Shown here piece after piece: positions 8,489 to 16,056 of a stretch of 64,000 bases of DNA. The translations under genes and the position numbers were made by a program. Each line of letters begins with the position of its first letter. Positions within the stretch are counted from its first letter, which is position 1. The stretch covers positions 1-64,000 of the forward strand of contig NZ_JBEZFP010000024.1 of NCBI RefSeq assembly GCF_040649515.1. Direction: 5' to 3'. The stretch comes from Yinghuangia elevatio (GTDB lineage: Bacteria; Actinomycetota; Actinomycetes; Streptomycetales; Streptomycetaceae). The notes under the pieces were generated by a model. The model did no database searches, was not told the origin of the DNA, and saw only the letters and a program-made list of their open reading frames with translations.

Positions 8489-8554
8489 CACGGCCTGTGC
8501 CCCGCATCGGAAATCGGTTACCCGGGCGCCCCGGCCCGGTTGTTCGGGCGCAGG

Positions 8555-10879
8555 TCAGAGCTCCCCTGGCGGACCCCAGGCGTGTGCGGTGAGCGCCGCA
8601 TCCACCGCGCGCGCGTAGGCAGCGGTCGCGAGCCACGCGCGCGCGAGCCGTTCGGTGTCGGCGGGCAGGAGCCGTCCGAACACGTCGCGGCCCCGGTCCG
8701 CGGCCGAGGCGGCGAGGTGTTCCAGCAGGTCGGCGCCGGTGGTGAGGCCGTCGCGGCGCAGTCGCGCGGTGTCGCGCGCGAGGGTCCCGGCGAGTGCGAC
8801 CGCGGGACGGCCGCCGGCGACCGCCCGTTCCACTTGGCGGTGTACGAGGTACGCGGGTGCCTCGTCGACGTGCGGCGGCGCGACGGTGGCGACCGGTGGC
8901 GCGACGGGGCGTACGCCGGAGTGATCGCCGGGGCCGGCGTGCTCCGTCCGGGCGGGAGCCGGGTCGGCGGAGATGTCGGCGGAGATGTCTCCGGAGCCGT
9001 CGGCGGACCCGGAATCCGCCCTGGCCGCGGCTGCGGCCGTGGTGACGGCGGCGGGACGGGCGGTCGTGAAGTCGGCCCGTTGGAGGCGGTCGAGACCCAG
9101 GTTGACGCGGCCCTTGAGTGCGGGGGCCAAGGTGAGGACGGGCACCGGATGCCCTTCGGATGCGGGGGTCCCTTCGCGCGTGAGGACGGCTGCGGGCCCG
9201 TGGGTCGTGGGGGCGGGAGCGACGGCGAAGGCGCGTACGGCCGGCTCCGTCCCCGGTTCGAGGCGGCCGACCAGCCGAAGGGCCAAGCCGCGGTGGCTCG
9301 CGATCAGCCGCAGGTTGTCGCGGAAGGCCAGCGCGGGGTGGTCGTCGGCCACCAGGAGCTGGACCGGCGTCCCCGTACGCAGGCATCGCGCGGCCACCCG
9401 GTCCCCGCGCCCCGAAGCGAGCGACGCCGCGACGGGGCCGAGGATCTCGACGTCCAGGAAGAGGAGTTCCGCCCCGGCGCGCCGGGCGTCGGCCGGCAGC
9501 TCGCGGGCGCGGAGCACCCGGGCGACCTGTGCGGACGGCGGTTCGGCCCACAGGGCGGCGAGCGGGTCGGCGTCCCAGGCGGCGCCGGATGCGCTGACGG
9601 CGCGTACCGACGCCCCCGCGCCCAGACGGCCGGTCGGCGACTCCGTCGCCCCGGAGACCATCAGGCCCGCGCGCGTCAGAGCGTGGTGGTCGAGCGCGGT
9701 GTCGCCCATGCGTACGGCGCGTGCCGCGGCGCCCGCGATGCGCTCCGGGGTACCGGGCATGACGTCGGAGACGGTACGGAGGGCCCCGTCCGGGCCGACG
9801 GTGTACGTGACGACGCCCGCGTGCCCGGAGGCGGTGCGCAGGGGCTCGCTGAACAGCCCGTACAGGCGCAGTGATCCGGAGTGGGCGTACGCCTGCCGCG
9901 CGGTGCCCAGGAGTTCGGCGGCAGCCGAGGGCGAAGCCAACTGGTCTGCGGTGTCGAGGAGTTCGCGGAGGGATTCGGCGAGGTCCGGGAGCCGGTGGGC
10001 GGGGTCGTCGGCGCGGGCGGCGCGCAGGGCGGTGGTGACGGACACGGCCGCGGCGGCGCCGCGATGGAGGCCGGCGAGCTTCGCGGAGTGGGCGGCGCGG
10101 AGGAGTTCGGCCTGTTGGACGGCGCCCGCGCCGGGGATGCCGGCGTCGAGGACGAGGGCGGCGGCCTTCCACAGGGTGTGGGCGGCGGCGTGTTGGGCGG
10201 GGGTGATCTCGGTGGCGGTGCCGTTGCCAGTGCCGGTGGCGGTGGGGGTGCCAGCGCGGGTGCCGGTGCCGGTGCCCGGGGCGGAGGCCGTGGCGACGGC
10301 GGTTGCGGTGGGCATGCCCGGAGCGGCGTGGGCGCCGGTGTGATCGTCCGACTTTTCGCGCGGCCCCCCACGACGGGGGTTTAGTGGAGAGGGCTCGTCG
10401 CGTGCGTCCGGCCGTCCACCGGCCGTGTGCGATTGTCGGACTTCCCCGGCCTCGGCGGAGCCGTCGCATTCGTTCGTTGTCGCGCCGTCGGGCTCGGCCG
10501 CGCCGCCCGCGGACGCCGCCCCGGCATTCGCCGCGACAACGTGGTCCCCGTCGGCGTCGAGATCGAGGTCGTCGTCCAGCGCCACGGTCAGCGCCGACAC
10601 CGCGGCGGCGCGGTGCAGGCAACTGGGTGCCAACAGGCAGGCGCAGACGACGTCTTCGGCGGTCCGCACCACCCCGCCCGGGGCGTTCAGGGTGAGATCG
10701 GCGTCGTCGTCGACGGCGATCCGGACCGTGTCCCCGTCGCGGGTGACCGGCCGCGCCAGGAGCTTTTCCACAGCCCCGTCCAGCCGCTTGCGCAGCCGGG
10801 GCGGGAGCGCCTCGACGATGTCGGCCACGGCGCCGGGGCGTACCGCGACCGACGTGAGCGCCGCGTCTGGTGTGCTCAT
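8555..10879 (-). CDS. SWIM zinc-finger protein of the Yeh-like operon (YehQ-type)
   Basis: A 774-residue protein. An N-terminal SWIM zinc finger is visible as C79-x-C81-x5-C87-x-H89 within VVCACLLAPSCLH, the CxCxnCxH signature used in DNA or protein contacts. The remaining 600 residues are mostly helical and unrecognised, with Ala/Thr/Gly-rich linkers around 120-215 and 575-640. Residues about 145-180 are encoded by a 108-bp element that also occurs in the next gene. The start ATG 10879 overlaps the stop of the DUF5682-VWA gene by four bases (ATGA). It is the last gene of the operon, the place YehQ (SWIM) has after YehP (VWA) in E. coli. The molecular role is unknown; a recruiting or binding subunit is an inference. 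Confidence 0.8.
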   Translation of the reverse strand: MSTPDAALTSVAVRPGAVADIVEALPPRLRKRLDGAVEKLLARPVTRDGDTVRIAVDDDADLTLNAPGGVVRTAEDVVCACLLAPSCLHRAAAVSALTVALDDDLDLDADGDHVVAANAGAASAGGAAEPDGATTNECDGSAEAGEVRQSHTAGGRPDARDEPSPLNPRRGGPREKSDDHTGAHAAPGMPTATAVATASAPGTGTGTRAGTPTATGTGNGTATEITPAQHAAAHTLWKAAALVLDAGIPGAGAVQQAELLRAAHSAKLAGLHRGAAAAVSVTTALRAARADDPAHRLPDLAESLRELLDTADQLASPSAAAELLGTARQAYAHSGSLRLYGLFSEPLRTASGHAGVVTYTVGPDGALRTVSDVMPGTPERIAGAAARAVRMGDTALDHHALTRAGLMVSGATESPTGRLGAGASVRAVSASGAAWDADPLAALWAEPPSAQVARVLRARELPADARRAGAELLFLDVEILGPVAASLASGRGDRVAARCLRTGTPVQLLVADDHPALAFRDNLRLIASHRGLALRLVGRLEPGTEPAVRAFAVAPAPTTHGPAAVLTREGTPASEGHPVPVLTLAPALKGRVNLGLDRLQRADFTTARPAAVTTAAAAARADSGSADGSGDISADISADPAPARTEHAGPGDHSGVRPVAPPVATVAPPHVDEAPAYLVHRQVERAVAGGRPAVALAGTLARDTARLRRDGLTTGADLLEHLAASAADRGRDVFGRLLPADTERLARAWLATAAYARAVDAALTAHAWGPPGEL
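10338..10445. repeat. 108-bp in-frame element, copy A
   Basis: By my count this segment and 12032-12139 align over 108 bases without a gap, with 77 identities. The ends are the most similar (GTGTGATC plus TCCGACTTT at one end, CGATTGTC plus GACT at the other). An internal hairpin-like C-run/G-run is followed by GGGGGTTTAG. Both copies are read in the same frame on the minus strand and both encode QS...LNP..GGP...KSDDHT. Confidence 0.8.
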
Positions 10880-13800
10880 CGGACCTTCTCTCCTACCCAG
10901 CGGGCCAGTTCGGTCGGGCTGAGGGCCGCGACGGGCATCCCGGCCGCGACCAGCTGCGATGCAACGGCGGTCGAGTAGCGCGGCTTGCCCCGGTCGTCGA
11001 GGCTCGCGCAGCCGAGGACGTGGCAGCCGGAGCCGACCAGCGTGCGGACCTCGCCCAGCAGCCCGCCGAGCGGCCAGCCCTCTTCGAAGTCGCTGACCAC
11101 GGCGATGAGCGTGCGGGACGGAACGGTGACCAGGTCGCGGGCGTACCGCAGGCCGGCCGCTATGTGCGTGCCGCCGCCGACCCGCACGTCGAGGAGCAGG
11201 CCGAGCGGGTCGTGCACCCGGTCGGTGAAGTCGACGACCTCCGTCGAGAACGCCACGAAGTGCGTGGTGAGGGCGGGGACTCCGGCGAGGATCGACGCGG
11301 TGAGCGCGGACCAGATGGTCGACGCCTCCATCGAGCCGGATACGTCGACGACCAGGATCAGCCGCCAGTCGGCGCTGCGCCGGGCCTTCGTGCGGAAGAC
11401 GGGCTTTTCCGGGACCACCGTGACGCGGCCGTCGGGGCCGGGCTCGCGGCGCGCGGTCGCGAGGTTGGCGCGGAGCGTACGCGGCAGGTCGAGGCCCCCG
11501 CCGGGGCGGAGGCTCGGTCGCGGGATGGTCAGCCCGGCGAGGGCCGGGCGCATACGGGTCGCGAGTTCCCGCGTCAGCTCCGCCACGATCCGGTTCACCA
11601 GCGGGCGCAGTGCCGCGATACGGGACTCCGGGAGGCCGCCCGCGTGTTCGAGTACGGCACGGAGCAGGTCGACGGAGGGCCGTGCGGCGGCGGGGTCGAG
11701 TTCGGTGATGGCGTCGCGGCGTCCGGCCGCGACGGCGGCCGCGAGGACCTCCTCGCGTACGGAAGGGCCGAACAGCGCGGCGAGGTCCTCGGACCAGTCG
11801 CGCGCGGACGGGTAGGCGGCTTGGCGGCCGCCGCCGTTCGCGGGCAGGCCCAGGTCGCCGCGGGAGCCTTCGCCGCGGCCGGTGCCGTAGAGCTCGTCGA
11901 GCGCGGCCCCGATCCGGCCGGCGCGGGAGTCGCGGGGGTCGGCGCGGCGGCCGAGCACGAGCCGCCAACGTGCTTGCGGCGTAAGGGTCGTGGCGTCGCC
12001 CGCGGCCGTCTCGCCGTCGGCCGGTTCGGCGGTGTGATCATCCGACTTTGCCTGCGGGCCCCCACCTTGGGGGTTTAGCAGGGTGACGTCTTGCGATGCG
12101 TCGGCTTGTCCCCAGGCAGGGTCCGATTGTCCGACTACCTTGGCGTGTTCGCCCCCGGCGGCTTGCTCGGATACCTCCGCTTGCCTGGATACCTCCGCTT
12201 GCCTGGACACCTCGGCAGGCTTTGATACGTCGGTCGGCTTCGATACCTCGGCCGGCCTGGATACCTCGGCTTGCCGGGATGCCCCGGCGTGTACGACCGC
12301 CTCCGGCTGCCCGACCGCGTCCAGTCTCCCGAGCGCCTCGGCTCGTCCGACCACGTCGGCCTGCTCGGTTGCCTCCGCCCGGCCCGGCGGGAGGCTTGTC
12401 TCGGCCTGCGGCCACAGCCCCCGGCCCGCCAGCGCCTCCCGCGCCGCCAGGTCCGCCGACGCCCACGCGGCCAACGACTCCGGCGCCACCGCGGTCTCGG
12501 TCTCGATCCGGTCGTCGAGGCGCTCCTCGACCACCGCCAGCACCCGCCCCCGGGCGGCCGGCGAGAGCGCGTCGAACCCGCCCCGCAGCGCCGGGAGTCG
12601 CGCCAGGAAGTCCCGGTCCGGCAGTTCGACCACCCGTGCCAGCAACGGGTCCAGCGCCGCGCCGCCCGCCTCCAGCAGCGGCCCCGCCGCGGTCAGCACG
12701 CCGGTGAGGCGCCGCACCAGGTCGGTCCGCCGCTCGCCCGTCGTCGCGTCGTCCAGCCACGAGGCCACGCGCACCCCGAAGCCGGCGGCCTCTTCCTGCC
12801 CCAGCAGCACGCGTACCGCACCCGCCGCCGCGGCCATCAACGGCGCCCCGTCGGCGGCCAGCCGGGCCAGCGCGTCCGCCAGGCGTACGCCTCCGAACGC
12901 GTCGGCCCGCCCGGCGAGTTCGACCAGCGCCCGGGCGTCGCCGACCTCCTCCGATCCGGTCAGGCCGTCGATCTGCCGGACCGCCGCCGCTGTGAGGTCC
13001 GCGGCGATCGCCGGGACCTCCTCCGGCACCCGCGCGATCCCCGGTATGTGCCCGGCCCGCAACCGGTCCAACAGCGCCAGTCCGGCCAGCAGTTCGGGCA
13101 GCGCTGCGCACGCGGGCAGCACTGAGCCCATCTCGCGCACCCGTTCGGCGGCGAGTGCGTCGAGCCCGCACTCGGCGGCCTGTTCGAGCCCGGCCAGGAC
13201 CTGCGCGGCCGTCGGCCCTTCCTCCTCCACCTCGCGGCGGTGCCGGTCCCGCAGCACCCCTTCGGCGGCCTGCGCCGGGGTCACGCCGCGAATTACGGCG
13301 ACGTCGAGCATCGCGGCCGTGGACGGCGACCAGCGGATCCGCCACCGGGTCGTCAACGCGTCCGCCCCGCCCGCGCCGACCACCTCGTCGGCTTCTGCGT
13401 ACGGGATCCGGCACACCGCAAGCTGCTTGAGCAGCAGTTCGCGGCGGCGGTCGAGAGGGGTGCGCAGCGGGTCGAGGCGCATGTCCCGCTCCTCCCCCGG
13501 GTTCGCCGCATGCGGGCCGGGCAGCCCGAGTTCGGCAAGCGCCGCCTCGACCGCGGGGCCGAGGCCGCTCCGCGGCGTGCCGGGGGCACGGCGCCCGGCG
13601 CGGGTGCCGACGAGCACGCGTTCGAGGGCACGGGCCACCGCGTTCCCCCGGCCGAGTGATTCGCCGTGTGTGAGGACCGTCTGCGCCGCCTCGACGAGTT
13701 CGCCGCGCCCGGCCGCGGGCAGGCCGCGCAGGCGGGCGAGGTCCCCCGCGACCCGTACGACCTCGCGGGCGTCCGCCGGGCCGGACGGGTGGCCCTGGGT

Positions 13801-14787
13801 GCGCAGTTCGACGCTGAGCCGGGTCGCGGCGCGGGTCAGCACGCCGTACAGCTCGTCGAGGTCCCCGCCCGCCTCGTACACCTCGTGCTGCCATTCGGGG
13901 TCGCGGATCCCGGCGGGGTAGCCGGAGCGTTCGTCGAGCAGCGCGTACGTGTACGGCACGAACGACGTCACCACCTCCGCGCCGTCCGCCTCGCCGGGGA
14001 ACACGACGCCGTCGTCGGCCCCTTCGTCGAGGAGCCCCGGTGTGTGGAACGCGCCCACCACCGCGACCGCCCGCTGCCCGTCGGCCGTCGCCTCGCGCAG
14101 AGCCCGCCGCATCCAGGCCTCGCGGCGCAGGTCGAGGAGGTCCACGCCGCGCGTCTCCACGGCGTCCTGGCGCAGCGCCCAGCCCACCGCGAGCGCGGCA
14201 CGGCGTACGGCTTCCGCCGACGAACCGGGCGCGGCGGCCTCGACGAGCCGGTCCCACAGGTCGTCACCGGGACGACCGGTGAGGTTCCGGGTGAGCGCCT
14301 GGTGGAGGCCCGGACCGGCCGCCGGGGCGGAGGCCGCGGCCCCCGACCCGGCGGTCTCCGACCCGCCAGGCCGCGAGCCAGTGGGCTCCGACCCGGTCAC
14401 CTCACCCGGAGCCGGTCCGCCCGCATCCGCCCATGCCCGGTGCGCCAGCGGCAAGTCGCAGGCCACCACCGGGATGTCGTGCCGTGCCGCCCACCGCACG
14501 GCGGCCAGCTCGGGCGAGAACTCCGCGAACGGATAGAAGCCCAGCCCGTGCGGCCCCGCCCCCGCGAGGGCGACCGGGGCCCGGGTCTCCGGGTGGGCGA
14601 GCCACGGCATCCATTCCTGGAGGTCGGCCGGGAGTTCGACCAGCACGACGTCCGGGCGCGCGGCGTCGAGCAGGGCGGGCACGGCGGCGGCCAGCGACGG
14701 CGCGTGGTGCCGTACGCCGATCAGGACCGGCCGGTCCGCGTCCGCGAGCCACTCCACCGCGTCTCCGGGCGCCATCCGCTCACTCAT
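10876..14787 (-). CDS. DUF5682-VWA fusion protein (YehM-YehP-like)
   Basis: A 1303-residue protein. The N-terminal part (about 1-770) resembles DUF5682/YehM, beginning with RPVLIGVRHHAPSLAAAVPA and containing VVAVVGAFHTPGLLDEG, a TraB/EreA-like pattern. A low-complexity linker (about 770-930) contains hexapeptide repeats and the 108-bp element. The C-terminal part (about 930-1303) ends in a VWA domain with the MIDAS motif DVSGSM near 1148, GGGTH and VSDFEE. E. coli has separate yehM and yehP genes in this order, so this is a natural fusion. VWA proteins partner MoxR ATPases, and the ATPase gene lies immediately upstream. Start ATG 14787 is favoured; ATG 14775 is possible. The biological role is not known. 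Confidence 0.82.
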   Translation of the reverse strand: MSERMAPGDAVEWLADADRPVLIGVRHHAPSLAAAVPALLDAARPDVVLVELPADLQEWMPWLAHPETRAPVALAGAGPHGLGFYPFAEFSPELAAVRWAARHDIPVVACDLPLAHRAWADAGGPAPGEVTGSEPTGSRPGGSETAGSGAAASAPAAGPGLHQALTRNLTGRPGDDLWDRLVEAAAPGSSAEAVRRAALAVGWALRQDAVETRGVDLLDLRREAWMRRALREATADGQRAVAVVGAFHTPGLLDEGADDGVVFPGEADGAEVVTSFVPYTYALLDERSGYPAGIRDPEWQHEVYEAGGDLDELYGVLTRAATRLSVELRTQGHPSGPADAREVVRVAGDLARLRGLPAAGRGELVEAAQTVLTHGESLGRGNAVARALERVLVGTRAGRRAPGTPRSGLGPAVEAALAELGLPGPHAANPGEERDMRLDPLRTPLDRRRELLLKQLAVCRIPYAEADEVVGAGGADALTTRWRIRWSPSTAAMLDVAVIRGVTPAQAAEGVLRDRHRREVEEEGPTAAQVLAGLEQAAECGLDALAAERVREMGSVLPACAALPELLAGLALLDRLRAGHIPGIARVPEEVPAIAADLTAAAVRQIDGLTGSEEVGDARALVELAGRADAFGGVRLADALARLAADGAPLMAAAAGAVRVLLGQEEAAGFGVRVASWLDDATTGERRTDLVRRLTGVLTAAGPLLEAGGAALDPLLARVVELPDRDFLARLPALRGGFDALSPAARGRVLAVVEERLDDRIETETAVAPESLAAWASADLAAREALAGRGLWPQAETSLPPGRAEATEQADVVGRAEALGRLDAVGQPEAVVHAGASRQAEVSRPAEVSKPTDVSKPAEVSRQAEVSRQAEVSEQAAGGEHAKVVGQSDPAWGQADASQDVTLLNPQGGGPQAKSDDHTAEPADGETAAGDATTLTPQARWRLVLGRRADPRDSRAGRIGAALDELYGTGRGEGSRGDLGLPANGGGRQAAYPSARDWSEDLAALFGPSVREEVLAAAVAAGRRDAITELDPAAARPSVDLLRAVLEHAGGLPESRIAALRPLVNRIVAELTRELATRMRPALAGLTIPRPSLRPGGGLDLPRTLRANLATARREPGPDGRVTVVPEKPVFRTKARRSADWRLILVVDVSGSMEASTIWSALTASILAGVPALTTHFVAFSTEVVDFTDRVHDPLGLLLDVRVGGGTHIAAGLRYARDLVTVPSRTLIAVVSDFEEGWPLGGLLGEVRTLVGSGCHVLGCASLDDRGKPRYSTAVASQLVAAGMPVAALSPTELARWVGEKVR
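12032..12139. repeat. 108-bp in-frame element, copy B
   Basis: Second copy of the element at 10338-10445, in the linker of the DUF5682-VWA protein (residues about 883-918). Same length, same orientation and same reading frame as copy A. The C-run/G-run (CCCCCACCTTGGGGG) can fold as a hairpin. Confidence 0.8.
12170..12277. repeat. six tandem 18-bp repeats encoding hexapeptides
   Basis: Six units of 18 bases, of the type GATACCTCCGCTTGCCTG, encode hexapeptides of the form AEVSRQ/AEVSKP in the linker of the DUF5682-VWA protein. Weaker copies of the same six-residue period continue on the N-terminal side, for example RAEALG and RLDAVG. Confidence 0.85.
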
Positions 14788-14853
14788 GCTCCGTGCCCCG
14801 CCTTCCCCGACTCGACCGTCCGCGACGTGCCTGTGCGTGTGCGTGTACGTGCA

Positions 14854-16056
14854 TCAGCCTTCGAGCACATGCCGCAGGTCCCAGAGGGTGCGCCAGGTCG
14901 CGGCGCCCTGTTCGGCCCGGCGCCGCACCGCCGCGTCCCAGTAGCCGAGCAGCCGGGCCGCGTCCGTCGGGTCGTCCTTGCGGACCACGCCGAGGAGATG
15001 GCCGGGCAGCAGGCTGAGAACGTCGCGATCGCCGGGGAAGTACGCGGAGGCCAGCCCGAGCGCGCCGGCCACCGACACGGCCTCCGCGGTGCTCATGACC
15101 GTCGAAGGCCGCTCCACCTCCCAGCCCTCCGCGCTCCGCCCGGTGCGCAGGTCGCGGAACGCGGTGACGAGTGCCTCGAGCACCGCGTCGTCGACCGCGA
15201 AGGCCGCCCCGGCGCGTTCGACCGCGCCGCGGGCCTGGCGGCGGACGAGGGCGGTCTCGGCGTCGAGGTCCGTGATCGGGCCGACCGTCTCGAAGTTGAA
15301 GCGGCGCTTGAGCGCCGCGGACATCTCGGAGACGCCCCGGTCGCGGAGGTTCGCGGTGGCGATCAGGGTGAAGCCGGGCGCGGAGTGCAGTTGTCCGTCC
15401 GGGGTCCCGGCGAGTTCGGGCACCGCGATGCGGCGTTCCGACAGCAGGGAGACGAGCGCGTCCTGCACCTCCGGCAGGCAGCGCGTCACCTCCTCGACGC
15501 GGGCCACGGCGCCCCGGGTCATCGCGGTCAGGACCGGCGACGGTACGAGCGCGTCCCGGCTCGGCCCCGAAGCCAGCAGCATCGCGTAGTTCCAGCCGTA
15601 CTTGAGCTGGTCCTCGGTGGTGCCCGCGGTGCCCTGCACGGTGAGGCCGCTGGTGCCGCAGACGGCCGCCGCGAGGAGTTCGGACAGCATCGATTTGGCG
15701 GTGCCCGGCTCGCCGACGAGGAGAAGCCCTCGTTCACCGGCGAGCGTGACCACGCAGCGCTCCACGAGCGCGCGTTCTCCCACGAATTTCTGACTGATCG
15801 TCAGCGAGCGGGAGCCGTCGGCGAGTTTGAGCGCTTCGCCGTTGCTGCCCACGACGAACGTGACGACGGCGCGCGGCGTGAGGCGCCACGCCGGCGGGCG
15901 CGGCCCGGTGTCGTACGCGGCCAGGAACTCCAGTTCGTCGGCGAAGGCGTCCTCGGGCGGCTGCACCTGCCGCCCCGCCGGGTCCGCGGTCACCTCTTCA
16001 GGACCTTGGTTCTCACGGGTGTTCGTGCGTGTGTTCGTGCGCGTGTTCGTGCTCAT
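14854..16056 (-). CDS. MoxR-type AAA+ ATPase (YehL-like)
   Basis: A 400-residue ATPase. Walker A is GEPGTAKS (115-122), sensor 1 is ATAN, and the arginine-bearing helix ALKRRFNFE follows. The segment VEEVTRCLPEVQDALVSLL replaces the usual MoxR Walker-B form LxDEINRxxPxxQxALL, with Glu in place of the usual Asp. MoxR proteins act as hexameric unfoldase-like chaperones together with VWA partners; the VWA partner here is the next gene. The N-terminus has a threefold TNTR repeat. The start ATG 16056 overlaps the preceding stop by four bases, and a 66-base spacer separates it from the DUF5682-VWA gene. The DUF4132 gene upstream and SWIM gene downstream match the yeh locus. Confidence 0.87.
   Translation of the reverse strand: MSTNTRTNTRTNTRENQGPEEVTADPAGRQVQPPEDAFADELEFLAAYDTGPRPPAWRLTPRAVVTFVVGSNGEALKLADGSRSLTISQKFVGERALVERCVVTLAGERGLLLVGEPGTAKSMLSELLAAAVCGTSGLTVQGTAGTTEDQLKYGWNYAMLLASGPSRDALVPSPVLTAMTRGAVARVEEVTRCLPEVQDALVSLLSERRIAVPELAGTPDGQLHSAPGFTLIATANLRDRGVSEMSAALKRRFNFETVGPITDLDAETALVRRQARGAVERAGAAFAVDDAVLEALVTAFRDLRTGRSAEGWEVERPSTVMSTAEAVSVAGALGLASAYFPGDRDVLSLLPGHLLGVVRKDDPTDAARLLGYWDAAVRRRAEQGAATWRTLWDLRHVLEG
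16019..16054. repeat. three tandem 12-bp repeats at the ATPase N-terminus
   Basis: Three 12-base units of GTGTTCGTGCGT type encode repeated TNTR tetrapeptides at residues 2-13 of the MoxR ATPase. This could be a slippage-prone N-terminal extension, as it precedes the conserved domain. Confidence 0.85.

Noticed and set aside
8109..10622. An 837-residue minus-strand frame overlapping the SWIM gene
   Set aside because: It is an Arg/Pro/His-rich shadow frame of the SWIM gene and the tRNA and rpmG region, with no domain.
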